The notes beneath the pieces were generated by a model. It saw only the letters and a program-made list of their open reading frames with translations, searched no databases and had not been told where the DNA came from. DNA of 64,000 nt, taken from Acuticoccus sp051016205. Its GTDB lineage: Bacteria; Pseudomonadota; Alphaproteobacteria; Rhizobiales; Amorphaceae. Where the stretch lies: positions 1,798,001 to 1,862,000 of the forward strand of contig CP136534.1 of NCBI GenBank assembly GCA_051016205.1, given 5' to 3'. Numbering within the stretch: the stretch's first letter is position 1; every line of letters starts with the position of its first letter. Positions 41,709 through 51,127 of this stretch are shown in pieces. Both the position numbers and the translations under genes were made by a program.

Positions 41709-43090
41709 TGATGGATCCGCTCTACACCCTCTCCACCCTTGCCAACGCCGCTGGCGGCACGCTGGTCGGCGGCGCGCCGGATACCCCCGTCACGGGCATC
41801 TCCATCGACACGCGCACCTTGGCGCCTGGCGATGCCTTCTTCGCCATCAAAGGTGTTGCGATGGACGGCCACCGTTTTGTCGCCGACGCCCATGCCAAAG
41901 GTGCGTCCGCCGCCGTGGTGCGCGATGACCGAGGCGAAGGCGCCCGCATCATCGTTGAGGGTGACGTTCTGGCCGCCATGGAGCGGGTGGGGGTGGCAAG
42001 CCGCGCCCGCCTCAACCCCGGCGCAACGGTGGTCGCCGTCACAGGGTCCGTCGGCAAGACAGGCACGAAAGAAATGCTTCGCCTTGCCTTCGGCGCAGGT
42101 GGCCCCGTCCACGCCTCCGCTGCTTCCTACAACAACCATTGGGGCGTGCCCCTCACGTTGGCGCGGATGCCCAAGGACGTGTCGGCGGCCATTTTCGAGA
42201 TCGGCATGAACCATGCCGGCGAGATCACCCCTTTGACCAATATGGTGCGCCCGCAAATCGCCATCGTGACCACGGTCGCCGCCGTACACCTGGAATTCTT
42301 CGACAGCGTGGAGGGCATTGCCGACGCCAAGGCCGAAATCTTCTGCGGCCTTCAGGAGGGCGGCACGGCCATTATCCCCGCCGACAATCCCCATACGGCG
42401 CGCCTCAAAAAGGCGGCCGAGCGTTACGGCCACATCGTCACCTTCGGGGCAGGCGAGGCTGACGTGCAGCTTCTCTCCTATGACGAGGACACAGCCACCG
42501 CCGAGGCAGAGGTTTTCGGCCAAACGGTGCGCTACAGGCTCGGCGCGCCTGGGCGCCATGTGGCGGACAACTCCCTTGCCGTCCTTGCCGCGCTCCATGT
42601 GGCCGGGCGCGATGTGGCAAAAGGCGCCGCAGCACTCCACGCCTTCAGCGCACCCAAAGGGCGTGGTCGGCGGCTGACGCTCACCGTGGATGGAGGCGAG
42701 GCCGTCCTCATCGATGAGGCCTACAACGCCAACCCCGCCTCCATGGCAGCGGCCATTGCCTCCCTCGGTCTGACGCCTGCCACCCGCAAAGTGGCGCTTT
42801 TGGGTGACATGTTGGAACTGGGTGACACGGCAGACGCACTCCACCGTGGACTGGCAGCGCTCCTCATCGAAGCCGATGCGCGAATCGTGCACACCGTCGG
42901 GCCTATGATGATGTACCTTCGCCAGGCCCTCCCGCCCGAACGGCGCGGCCACCATGCCCAAACTGCGGACGAGATCGCCTCCCTCGTGGAGGTGTCGGCA
43001 GGCGATGCTGTGCTTGTGAAAGGCTCCAACGCCGTCGGCCTCGGTCAGGTGGTGGATGCTCTGTCGCGCGAAGGGGTGAAGAATGCTTGA
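41708..43090 (+). CDS. murF: UDP-MurNAc-tripeptide:D-Ala-D-Ala ligase
   Basis: A 460-residue Mur ligase joining the D-Ala-D-Ala dipeptide to complete UDP-MurNAc-pentapeptide. The ATP loop is TGSVGKTGT (112-120), followed by SYNNHWGVPLTLARMP, FEIGMNHAGEI and LIDEAYNANPASM. Two adjacent ATG codons (41708 and 41711) could start it; the first overlaps the murE stop as TGATG. The last eight bases overlap mraY. Confidence 0.96.
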   Translation: MMDPLYTLSTLANAAGGTLVGGAPDTPVTGISIDTRTLAPGDAFFAIKGVAMDGHRFVADAHAKGASAAVVRDDRGEGARIIVEGDVLAAMERVGVASRARLNPGATVVAVTGSVGKTGTKEMLRLAFGAGGPVHASAASYNNHWGVPLTLARMPKDVSAAIFEIGMNHAGEITPLTNMVRPQIAIVTTVAAVHLEFFDSVEGIADAKAEIFCGLQEGGTAIIPADNPHTARLKKAAERYGHIVTFGAGEADVQLLSYDEDTATAEAEVFGQTVRYRLGAPGRHVADNSLAVLAALHVAGRDVAKGAAALHAFSAPKGRGRRLTLTVDGGEAVLIDEAYNANPASMAAAIASLGLTPATRKVALLGDMLELGDTADALHRGLAALLIEADARIVHTVGPMMMYLRQALPPERRGHHAQTADEIASLVEVSAGDAVLVKGSNAVGLGQVVDALSREGVKNA

Positions 43091-44168
43091 ACTCCTGTCG
43101 GGCCTGTCGGACCAGTTCTTTCCCTTCAACGTCTTCCGCTACATCACCTTCCGCACAGGCGGGGCGTTGATGACGGCGCTCCTCGTCACCTTCATCTTCG
43201 GCCCGCGCATCATCCGCTCGCTGAGAGTGCGCCAGGGCAAGGGCCAGCCGATCCGTGAGGATGGGCCTGCAAGCCACCTCCTCACCAAGCGCGGCACCCC
43301 CACCATGGGCGGCCTGATGATCTTGTCGGGCCTTCTTGTGGGTACGCTGCTTTGGGCCGACCTCACCAACCCTTATGTCTGGCTGGTCCTGTTCGTGACG
43401 CTCGGCTTCGGCGGTATCGGCTTTTACGATGACTATCTGAAGGTCAAACGCGCCAGCCACGGCGGCTTTTCCGGCCGCATGCGGCTGTTGGTGGAAGGCC
43501 TGATCGCGGTTCTTGCCTCCATAGGCTTCATGCTTTTGGAGGGGCCGAACTTGGCCTCGGCGCTCACCTTCCCCTTCTTCAAGGACCTTGTGTGGAACTT
43601 GGGGCTGTTCTTCCCGCTGTTTGCCGCCTTCGTCATCGTCGGCTCAGGCAACGCGGTGAACCTCACTGACGGGCTGGACGGTCTTGCCATTGTCCCCGTG
43701 ATGATTGCCGCCGGCTCCTTCGGCGTCATCGCCTACCTGTCGGGCAACGCGGTTTTTGCCGAGCACCTTCACATCCACAACGTTGTGGGGACGGGCGAAC
43801 TTGCCGTCCTGTGTGGTGCGGTGATTGGTGCGGGCCTTGGCTTCTTGTGGTTCAACGCACCGCCTGCCGCCATTTTCATGGGCGATACGGGGTCGTTGTC
43901 GCTGGGCGGTATGATCGGCGCCATCGCGGTCGCCACCAAGCACGAGATCGTGCTTGCCATCATCGGCGGCCTCTTCGTGCTTGAGGCGGTGTCGGTGATC
44001 ATCCAGGTGGGCTCTTACAAACTCACCGGAAAGCGCGTCTTCAAGATGGCGCCCATCCACCACCACTTCGAGCAGTTGGGGTGGACCGAGCCACAGGTGG
44101 TGATCCGCTTCTGGATCATTGCGTTCGTCCTTGCCCTCATCGGCCTGTCCACGTTGAAGCTCAGATGA
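43083..44168 (+). CDS. mraY: Phospho-MurNAc-pentapeptide translocase MraY
   Basis: A 361-residue integral membrane enzyme making lipid I from UDP-MurNAc-pentapeptide and undecaprenyl phosphate. About ten transmembrane segments. The catalytic motifs are GIGFYDDYLKVK (Asp116, Asp117), GSGNAVNLTDGLDGLAIVP (193-200) and MAPIHHHFEQLGW. The N-terminal KRGTPTMGGLMI is typical. It overlaps murF by 8 bp and murD by 4 bp. Confidence 0.97.
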   Translation: MLELLSGLSDQFFPFNVFRYITFRTGGALMTALLVTFIFGPRIIRSLRVRQGKGQPIREDGPASHLLTKRGTPTMGGLMILSGLLVGTLLWADLTNPYVWLVLFVTLGFGGIGFYDDYLKVKRASHGGFSGRMRLLVEGLIAVLASIGFMLLEGPNLASALTFPFFKDLVWNLGLFFPLFAAFVIVGSGNAVNLTDGLDGLAIVPVMIAAGSFGVIAYLSGNAVFAEHLHIHNVVGTGELAVLCGAVIGAGLGFLWFNAPPAAIFMGDTGSLSLGGMIGAIAVATKHEIVLAIIGGLFVLEAVSVIIQVGSYKLTGKRVFKMAPIHHHFEQLGWTEPQVVIRFWIIAFVLALIGLSTLKLR

Positions 44169-45625
44169 TTGCGGTCGAAGGCTTTTCCGGGCGTCGCGTG
44201 GCCGTGTTTGGGCTCGGAGGCTCAGGCCTTGTGGCCGCGCACGCCCTTGCCGCGGGGGGCGCTGAAATCGTCTGCTATGACGACAAGCGTGCCCACGTGG
44301 ACGCGGCCTGGGACCAGGGCCTTCCCACAGGCGACCTGCGCGTTGCCGACTTTGCCGCCTTCGATGCGCTGCTGCTGTCGCCAGGCGTGCCTTTGACGCA
44401 CCCGCAGCCCCACTGGACGGTGGCGCGCGCCAAGGCCGCAGGCGTTGAGATTGTCGGCGATATCGAACTGTTCGACCGTGAAAGGCGCGCCCGCTTCCCG
44501 CAGATGAAGCTTGCCGCCATCACGGGCACCAACGGCAAGTCCACCGTCACCGCGCTGACAGGCCATCTGTTAAAGGCAATGGGCGTCGATGCGCAGGTGG
44601 GCGGCAACATCGGCCGACCCGTCTTGGACCTTGACGCCGACGCCGCTGTCGCCGTGGTGGAGTGCTCCTCCTACCAGATCGATCTGTCGCCAACGCTCCA
44701 CCCCGATGTGGGGGCCTTCCTCAACCTGTCGCCCGACCACATCGACCGCCACGGTACGTACGAAAACTACGCCGCGGTGAAGACGCACCTTGTGGACGCC
44801 AGCGACAAGGCCGTCTTCGGCGCGTTGGAAAGCATCGACGATATTGCCAGGCGTTTTTGCCGCGAGGAACGCGTGCCCGTCTGGACCTTTGGCGAAGGAC
44901 GGCGCAGCGACCCGCCCGCGTTCCAGTCCTCGGCGTATTCGCGCGGGGTCCTCCTGCGCGCCATCAAACGAGAGCCCCCCTTAGTCCGCGACGTGACGGT
45001 CGGCTGGGACCTTGTGGCGTTGATGGACGGTGAGCCTTGCGATCTTGGCCGCTTGCCAGAGGTCGCGTCCTTACGGGGCGACCACAATGCGCTGAATGCG
45101 GCGGCCGCCCTCACCATCATCGCCGCCCTTGGCCATGACGCGAAGGATGCGGCCGCGCATTTAGCCACTTTCCCAGGCCTGCCTCACAGGATGGAGGAGG
45201 TGGGCCGGGCAGGGGACGTTGCCTTCATCAACGATTCCAAGGCCACCAACGCCCAGTCCGCATACCAGGCGCTGACGAGCTTTGAGCACATCCACTGGAT
45301 TGCCGGCGGAGTCCCCAAGGAAGGCGGCATCACGTCGTTGAAGTCGCTGTTTCCGCGTGTGCGCCGGGCGTACCTCATCGGTGATGCGGCGGCAGACTTT
45401 GCAAGCACCTTGAACGGCTCCGTGGACGTTGCCCAATGCGGCACCCTTGAGGCCGCGCTCGATGCTGCCGCCGGCAAAGCCGCGGAAGAAGGCGGCGTAG
45501 TGCTCCTGTCGCCGGCCTGCGCTTCGTTCGACCAGTTTTCCTCCTTCGAGGAGCGTGGCGACCGGTTCCGCACCCTCGTTCAAGAACGCCTTGCCGGCGC
45601 CCAACACGGAGGGGCCAATGGTTAG
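44165..45625 (+). CDS. murD: UDP-MurNAc-L-alanine:D-glutamate ligase
   Basis: A 486-residue Mur ligase adding D-glutamate, the second stem residue. VAVFGLGGSGLVAAHALA is the N-terminal UDP-binding fold, GTNGKST (121-127) the ATP loop, VAVVECSSYQID and LNLSPDHIDRHG the central motifs, and FINDSKATNAQSAYQAL the C-terminal one. The ATG at 44165 overlaps the mraY stop (ATGA). The stop overlaps ftsW by 8 bp. Confidence 0.97.
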   Translation: MIAVEGFSGRRVAVFGLGGSGLVAAHALAAGGAEIVCYDDKRAHVDAAWDQGLPTGDLRVADFAAFDALLLSPGVPLTHPQPHWTVARAKAAGVEIVGDIELFDRERRARFPQMKLAAITGTNGKSTVTALTGHLLKAMGVDAQVGGNIGRPVLDLDADAAVAVVECSSYQIDLSPTLHPDVGAFLNLSPDHIDRHGTYENYAAVKTHLVDASDKAVFGALESIDDIARRFCREERVPVWTFGEGRRSDPPAFQSSAYSRGVLLRAIKREPPLVRDVTVGWDLVALMDGEPCDLGRLPEVASLRGDHNALNAAAALTIIAALGHDAKDAAAHLATFPGLPHRMEEVGRAGDVAFINDSKATNAQSAYQALTSFEHIHWIAGGVPKEGGITSLKSLFPRVRRAYLIGDAAADFASTLNGSVDVAQCGTLEAALDAAAGKAAEEGGVVLLSPACASFDQFSSFEERGDRFRTLVQERLAGAQHGGANG

Positions 45626-46772
45626 TCGCGCGGAGACGACCGCCTTCGCCCGCTGGTGGTGGACCGTGGATAGGGTCTTGCTCGCCGCTCTCCTGGCGCT
45701 CGCGGTGGCCGGCCTGATGGTGTCCTTTGCCGCCTCGCCCCCTGTGGCGGAGCGGTTGGAGCTCGGCTCCTACCACTTCGTCCTTCGCCACGCGATCTAC
45801 GCCATCCCCGCCATGGTGGCGCTGATCTCTCTGTCCTTCCTCACCCCCCGTCAGGTGCGGCGGGTGGCGCTGGTCCTGTTCGTGGTCTCCCTTGGCGCGA
45901 CGATCATGACGCTGTTCGTAGGCATGGAAGTGAAGGGCGCGCGCCGGTGGATTGATCTGGGTGGCTTCACACTCCAGCCCACCGAATTTTTGAAGCCCGC
46001 CTTCGTGGTGTTGATCGCGTTCCTGTTCTCAGAAGGCGCCAAACGGCCTGACCTTCCTGGGCGCCTTCTTGCGGTCTTCCTCCTTGCCATCGTCATTGCG
46101 CCTTTGGTGGCCCAGCCGGACTTCGGCCAGGCCATGCTGGTGGCGATTGTCTGGAGTGCGATGATCTTCCTGGCCGGCCTTCAGTGGCGCTGGGTGTTCG
46201 CGCTGGGGGGGATCGGCGTCGGCGGCATTGTGTCAGCCTACCTTTACCTCCCCCACGTGACGTCGCGCTTCAACGCCTTTCTCGACCCAGGGGCGGCCGG
46301 CAACTACCAAGTCAACCGCTCCATCGAGAGCTTCATCAATGGTGGCTGGTTCGGCGAGGGTCCCGGCGAGGGCGTCGTCAAGCGCCGCCTGCCTGACAGC
46401 CACACCGACTTTGTGTTTGCCGTCACCGCGGAAGAATTCGGCATCATCGTGTGCGCGCTCCTTGCCGCGCTCTTTGCCGTCATCGTGCTGCGCGGCCTGA
46501 TGCACGCTTTTCGGGAGACGGATGCCTTCGTGCGCCTGGCCATTGCAGGGCTTGTCCTTTTGTTCGGCGTGCAGGCGTCCATCAACATGGCGGTAAACCT
46601 GCAGCTGATCCCCGCCAAGGGGATGACGCTGCCGCTCGTCTCCTATGGCGGCTCCTCGCTCCTGGCGGTGGCTGTGGGGATGGGTATGGTGCTTGCCCTT
46701 GCAAGACGCCGCGCCCGGCGCGTGCGCTTTGCCCCTTACGGCGTTGCCCACACCGACAAGGTGTACGCCTGA
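45618..46772 (+). CDS. ftsW: SEDS peptidoglycan glycosyltransferase FtsW
   Basis: A 384-residue membrane protein with about ten helices that polymerises septal glycan strands together with FtsI. Motifs: VKGARRWIDLGGFTLQPTEF with LKPAFVV, QPDFGQAMLVAIVW (catalytic Asp loop), NGGWFGEGPGEGVVKRRLPD, HTDFVFAVTAEEFG and KGMTLPLVSYGGSSLLAVAV. The ATG at 45618 has GGAGGGG directly upstream inside murD. It overlaps murG as TGATG. Confidence 0.96.
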   Translation: MVSRAETTAFARWWWTVDRVLLAALLALAVAGLMVSFAASPPVAERLELGSYHFVLRHAIYAIPAMVALISLSFLTPRQVRRVALVLFVVSLGATIMTLFVGMEVKGARRWIDLGGFTLQPTEFLKPAFVVLIAFLFSEGAKRPDLPGRLLAVFLLAIVIAPLVAQPDFGQAMLVAIVWSAMIFLAGLQWRWVFALGGIGVGGIVSAYLYLPHVTSRFNAFLDPGAAGNYQVNRSIESFINGGWFGEGPGEGVVKRRLPDSHTDFVFAVTAEEFGIIVCALLAALFAVIVLRGLMHAFRETDAFVRLAIAGLVLLFGVQASINMAVNLQLIPAKGMTLPLVSYGGSSLLAVAVGMGMVLALARRRARRVRFAPYGVAHTDKVYA

Positions 46773-47851
46773 TGCGCGCCCTCCTTGCCGCCGGTGGAAC
46801 GGGCGGTCACCTCTTCCCGGCCGAGGCGCTGGCGGGTGAGCTTGCCCGCCGCAACCACACCGTTGCCCTCCTCACCGATGCGCGCGCGGGCGACCTTTTG
46901 GCCGACTTCCCTGCCGAGGAAATCGGCATCATCTCATCAGGCACCCCGTCAGGCAGGCGCGTTGGTGCAATGGCCAAAGCTTTCGGTGCGTTGGGGCTTG
47001 GGCTCGTCCAATCCATCCGCATCATGCGCCGCTTCAAGCCCGATGTGGCCGTGGGGTTCGGTGGCTATCCCACCCTGCCACCCCTTACGGCGGCGAAGCT
47101 CTTGGGCATCCCGGCCATTGTCCACGAGGCCAACGCCGTTGCAGGGCGCGCCAACCGCCGCCTTGCCAAGGGCGCCCATGTGGCCACCAGCTTTCCTGAG
47201 GTGAAGGGGCTTGAGGGCGCGCGCTCGGTAGAGCGGGTGGGAATGCCTGTGCGCGCCAAAGTGCGTCGGGCCGCCGCCTCCTACACCGCCTCCAAAGGCC
47301 CGTTCCGGCTCGTCGTCTTTGGCGGCAGTCAGGGTGCGCGGGCCTTTGCCGACATCGTGCCCCCCGCCGTCGCACGGCTTGAGGAGGGCGACAGGACGCG
47401 CCTTTCCATCGTCCAGCAATGCCGCCCCGAAGATATGAACCGTGTGCGCGAGGCCTACGCCGCCGCCGACGTCACCGCGGAGCTTGCCCCCTTCTTCACC
47501 GACCTTCCGGCAAAGATGGCCGCCGCCCACCTGGTGATTGCCCGCTCCGGTGCAGGCACCGTGGCCGAACTGTCCGTCATCGGCCGTCCCGCCTTTCTGG
47601 TGCCGCTGCCTGGCGCCATCGACCAGGACCAGGCGCACAACGCGTCGGCCCTTGCCGCCCTTGGTGCCGCACGCAGGCTCGACCAGGGCCTGTTGTCGCC
47701 AGAGCGCCTGGCCCACGAATTGAAGATCGCACTCAACGCGCCCCAGGACCTTGCCGAGGCGGCAGAGGCCGCGCGGGGCCTTGCGCTTCCCGATGCGGCC
47801 GAGCGCCTTGCCGACCTTTGTGAGCGCGTTGGCAAAGGACGGGACCGATGA
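46772..47851 (+). CDS. murG: UDP-GlcNAc:lipid I N-acetylglucosaminyltransferase MurG
   Basis: A 359-residue GT28 enzyme that makes lipid II on the inner face of the membrane. LLAAGGTGGHLFPAEALA is the acceptor loop, VAVGFGGYPTLPPL and AIVHEANAVAGRANR follow, LVVFGGSQGARAFADI is the donor-domain loop, and VIARSGAGTVAELSVIGRPA with QDQAHNA forms the UDP-GlcNAc site. It shares TGATG with ftsW and ATGA with murC. Compare the two MurG-like genes at 27234 and 30785, which lack the full set of these motifs. Confidence 0.97.
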   Translation: MRALLAAGGTGGHLFPAEALAGELARRNHTVALLTDARAGDLLADFPAEEIGIISSGTPSGRRVGAMAKAFGALGLGLVQSIRIMRRFKPDVAVGFGGYPTLPPLTAAKLLGIPAIVHEANAVAGRANRRLAKGAHVATSFPEVKGLEGARSVERVGMPVRAKVRRAAASYTASKGPFRLVVFGGSQGARAFADIVPPAVARLEEGDRTRLSIVQQCRPEDMNRVREAYAAADVTAELAPFFTDLPAKMAAAHLVIARSGAGTVAELSVIGRPAFLVPLPGAIDQDQAHNASALAALGAARRLDQGLLSPERLAHELKIALNAPQDLAEAAEAARGLALPDAAERLADLCERVGKGRDR

Positions 47852-49275
47852 CGAGCGCCAAGGCCACCGCCCCCTTGAAGATGACGGCCGCCATCGGCCC
47901 GGTCCATTTCGTCGGCATCGGCGGCATCGGCATGTCGGGGATTGCGGAGGTCCTCCACAATCTCGGATACGCCGTCCAAGGCTCTGACATTGCCGAAAGC
48001 GCCAACGTCAAACGCTTGCAGGACAAAGGTATTCCCGTCGCGATCGGCCACACTGAGGGAAACATTGAAGGCGCGACGGTGCTCGTCGTCTCCTCAGCGG
48101 TTCGGCGCGACAATCCCGAGCTGATGGCCGCCAGGGCGCGGCTTCTTCCCATCGTGCGCCGGGCAGAAATGCTGGCCGAACTGATGCGGCTGAAGCAGGC
48201 GATTGCCGTCGGCGGCACCCACGGCAAGACCACCACCACATCGCTGGTCGCCACCCTTTTGGAGGCGGGCGGGCTCGACCCCACCGTCATCAATGGCGGC
48301 ATCATCAACGCTTACGGCACCAATGCGCGGCTCGGCGAGGGCGCGTGGCTTGTGGCAGAGGCGGACGAGAGCGACGGCACCTTCGTCAAGCTGCCCGCCG
48401 ACATAGCCATTGTCACCAACATCGACCCCGAGCATCTGGACCACTACGGCACGTTCGAGAACGTTCGCGAGGCCTTCCGCCAGTTCGTTGAGAACGTGCC
48501 TTTTTATGGCTTTGCGGTGATGTGCCTGGACCACCCCGAAGTGCAGGCAATGGTCGGGCGGATCGAAGACCGGCGCATCATCACCTACGGCGCCAACCCC
48601 CAGGCGGACGTGCGCTTTGTGGACGTGGAGCCTGGCGTGCGCACCACCTTCGCCGTCTCCATCACCGACCGTGTGACGGGGTCCACCAGGCGCATCGATG
48701 GCCTCACCCTGCCCATGCCGGGTATCCACAACGTCTCCAACGCCACCGCCGCCATTGCCGTTGCCGACAGACTGGGGATTGAGGCAACGGCCATCCGCAC
48801 AGGGCTCGATGCCTTCCGCGGTGTGCGCCGCCGCTTCACCCACACCGGCGACTGGAACGGTGTTGCGATTTATGACGATTACGGTCACCACCCTGTGGAA
48901 ATCCGCGCTGTCCTGAAGGCGGCGCGTGAGGCGGCGAGCGGCAAGGTGATCGCCGTTGTCCAGCCCCACCGCTACTCGCGGCTTGCCAGCCTTTTCGATG
49001 ACTTTTGCCTGTGCTTCAACGACGCTGACCTTGTCATCGTGGCGGACGTGTTTGCCGCAGGCGAAGCGCCCCTTGAGGGGGCCGACAGGGACGCCCTCGT
49101 CCTTGGCCTGCGCGGCCGCGGCCACAGGGATGCCGTGCCGCTTCAAGGGCGTGAGGCGCTCGCCGGTCTTGTGGCAGAACGCAGCGCACCCGGCGACATT
49201 GTCATCTGCCTTGGTGCCGGCTCCATCACCCAATGGGCCCATGCGCTTCCCGGCGAGTTGGAGGCGCTCCCATGA
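47848..49275 (+). CDS. murC: UDP-MurNAc:L-alanine ligase
   Basis: A 475-residue Mur ligase adding the first stem residue. FVGIGGIGMSGIAEVLHNLG is the UDP-binding fold, VGGTHGKTTT (121-130) the ATP loop, WLVAEADESDGTFVKL and TNIDPEHLDHYGTF the central motifs, and IYDDYGHHPVEIRAVLKAAR the C-terminal motif. It overlaps murG and murB by 4 bp each. Confidence 0.97.
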   Translation: MTSAKATAPLKMTAAIGPVHFVGIGGIGMSGIAEVLHNLGYAVQGSDIAESANVKRLQDKGIPVAIGHTEGNIEGATVLVVSSAVRRDNPELMAARARLLPIVRRAEMLAELMRLKQAIAVGGTHGKTTTTSLVATLLEAGGLDPTVINGGIINAYGTNARLGEGAWLVAEADESDGTFVKLPADIAIVTNIDPEHLDHYGTFENVREAFRQFVENVPFYGFAVMCLDHPEVQAMVGRIEDRRIITYGANPQADVRFVDVEPGVRTTFAVSITDRVTGSTRRIDGLTLPMPGIHNVSNATAAIAVADRLGIEATAIRTGLDAFRGVRRRFTHTGDWNGVAIYDDYGHHPVEIRAVLKAAREAASGKVIAVVQPHRYSRLASLFDDFCLCFNDADLVIVADVFAAGEAPLEGADRDALVLGLRGRGHRDAVPLQGREALAGLVAERSAPGDIVICLGAGSITQWAHALPGELEALP

Positions 49276-50219
49276 CCTTCGAGGACATTTCCGCCGCCTT
49301 TGCTGACGTCGGCCTGCGCGGCCGGCTTGAGAGCAACCGCCTCCTCGCGGAGATGACATGGTTCCGTGTCGGCGGCCCCGCGCAGCTACTCTTCACGCCG
49401 GCCGACGAGGCCGACCTTGCCGCCTTTCTGAGGGCGCGGCCTACGGAAGTGCCCCTCACCATCCTCGGCCTTGCCTCCAACACCCTGGTGCGCGATGGCG
49501 GCATTCCTGGCGCAGTGGTGCGTTTGTCGCCGCGCGGCTTTGGCTATGCGCGGGCCGACGGGGTGCGCCTTACCGTGGGGGCTGCCATCCCCGACGTCAT
49601 GGCAGCACGCGCTGCCGCAGAAGCCGGCATCGACGGACTTGCCTTTTACCGCGGCATTCCGGGCTCCATCGGTGGTGCGCTGACCATGAATGCCGGCGCC
49701 TATGGCAGCGAAACCAAGGACTGCCTTGTCTCCGCCCGCGCCATGGACCGTCTCGGCAACGTCATCACCTTGCAGAACGAGGACTTCGGCTTCTCCTACC
49801 GCCAGTCCAACGTGCCCGTCGGCCTCATCTTCACCGAGGCAACCTTCGAGGGGGTGCCCGGCGACCGCGAAGCGATCCTCAAAGCCATGGACCTCATCAC
49901 CGAAAAGCGTGAGGAGACGCAGCCCGTGCGCTCGCGCACTGGTGGCTCCACCTTCAAAAACCCGCCAGGGCACAAGGCCTGGCAGCTGATCGATGCAGCC
50001 GGCTGCCGTGGTCTCACCATCGGCGGCGCGCAGATGTCAGAGCTTCACTGCAACTTCATGCTGAACCTTGGTGAGGCCACGGCCGATGACCTTGAGCGTC
50101 TTGGCGAGACCGTGCGCGGGCGTGTGCGCGACACCAGCGGTGTCGCGTTGGAGTGGGAAATCAAACGCACGGGCGTCCCCCTCGGCGAGGCGATCCCAGC
50201 ATTCATGGAGGGGGCATGA
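49272..50219 (+). CDS. murB: UDP-N-acetylenolpyruvoylglucosamine reductase
   Basis: A 315-residue FAD enzyme making UDP-MurNAc from the enolpyruvyl intermediate. TWFRVGGPAQLLFTPADEAD and ILGLASNTLVRDGGI bind FAD, AFYRGIPGSIGGALTMNAGA is the signature, GFSYRQSNVP lies near the active site, and TGGSTFKNPPGHKAWQLIDA carries the catalytic Ser. It ends with a conserved EWEIKRTG segment. The ATG at 49272 overlaps the murC stop. The 3' end overlaps ddl by 4 bp. Confidence 0.97.
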   Translation: MTFEDISAAFADVGLRGRLESNRLLAEMTWFRVGGPAQLLFTPADEADLAAFLRARPTEVPLTILGLASNTLVRDGGIPGAVVRLSPRGFGYARADGVRLTVGAAIPDVMAARAAAEAGIDGLAFYRGIPGSIGGALTMNAGAYGSETKDCLVSARAMDRLGNVITLQNEDFGFSYRQSNVPVGLIFTEATFEGVPGDREAILKAMDLITEKREETQPVRSRTGGSTFKNPPGHKAWQLIDAAGCRGLTIGGAQMSELHCNFMLNLGEATADDLERLGETVRGRVRDTSGVALEWEIKRTGVPLGEAIPAFMEGA

Positions 50220-51127
50220 CCCACGTCGCGGTCTTGATGGGCGGCTGGTCCGCCGAGCGCCCCGTGAGCCTGAAGACGGGCGAGGCGTGTGCCACTGGGC
50301 TCGAGCGCAGAGGCTATAAGGTCACCCGGGTGGATGTGGGCCATGATCTGCCTGAAAGGCTGCGCGCCCTGTCCCCCGACGTTGCCTTCAACGCCCTCCA
50401 CGGTCCCTTCGGCGAGGACGGCTCTGTCCAGGGAATCCTGGAATTCATGCAGATCCCCTACACCCACTCGGGCGTTCTTGCCTCGGCGCTCGCCATGGAC
50501 AAGGATCGCGCCAAGGCCGTCATGGGCCGCGCGGGCATCCCCATTGCCGAGCATGTCACGTGCACCCGTTTTGAGGCCGCGCACGAGCACATGATGGAGC
50601 CGCCTTACGTGGTCAAACCCGTGGCGGAGGGCTCCTCCTTCGGCGTCTTGATTGTCCACAGCGGCGCGAATCGCCCCCCCGTCCAGCTGGTTTCAGAGGA
50701 GTGGACCTACGGCGACGATGTGATGGCCGAAAAGTATGTGGACGGAATGGAACTCACCTGCGGCTGCTTCGGCGACACGGTGTGGGATGTGATCGAGATC
50801 GTCCCCGTCAGCGAGAGCTTTTACGGTTTCGACGCCAAGTACCGGCCCGGTGGATCAAAACACATCCTCCCTGCCGATCTTAAACCAAATATTTACCAGA
50901 ATATCCGAAAGTTCACCCAGGCGGCCTACCGTGCTTTGGGGTGCCGTGGTGCGGCAAGGGCGGACTTCCGCTATGACGCTTCCAAAGACGAACTTGTGTG
51001 CCTTGAAGTGAATACTCAGCCAGGTATGACCGAAACTTCACTGGTTCCCGAAATGGCGGCGCACGCCGGTATGAGTTTTGAGTCTCTTGTCGGGGCTCTT
51101 GTGGAGGATGCAAGTTGTCGAAGGTGA
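50216..51127 (+). CDS. ddl: D-alanine:D-alanine ligase
   Basis: A 303-residue ATP-grasp enzyme supplying D-Ala-D-Ala for MurF. VAVLMGGWSAERPVSLKTG, ALHGPFGEDGSVQGILEFM, YTHSGVLASALAMDKDRAKA, YVVKPVAEGSSFGV and LEVNTQPGMTETSLVPEMA are the family motifs. The end of the gene (50878-51120) is noticeably less GC-rich than the rest and may harbour an internal promoter for ftsQ-ftsA-ftsZ. The last 13 bp overlap ftsQ. Confidence 0.96.
   Translation: MTHVAVLMGGWSAERPVSLKTGEACATGLERRGYKVTRVDVGHDLPERLRALSPDVAFNALHGPFGEDGSVQGILEFMQIPYTHSGVLASALAMDKDRAKAVMGRAGIPIAEHVTCTRFEAAHEHMMEPPYVVKPVAEGSSFGVLIVHSGANRPPVQLVSEEWTYGDDVMAEKYVDGMELTCGCFGDTVWDVIEIVPVSESFYGFDAKYRPGGSKHILPADLKPNIYQNIRKFTQAAYRALGCRGAARADFRYDASKDELVCLEVNTQPGMTETSLVPEMAAHAGMSFESLVGALVEDASCRR

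Noticed and set aside
41627..43129. 500-codon open frame opposite murF
   Set aside because: Antisense shadow; murF on the plus strand has all family motifs.
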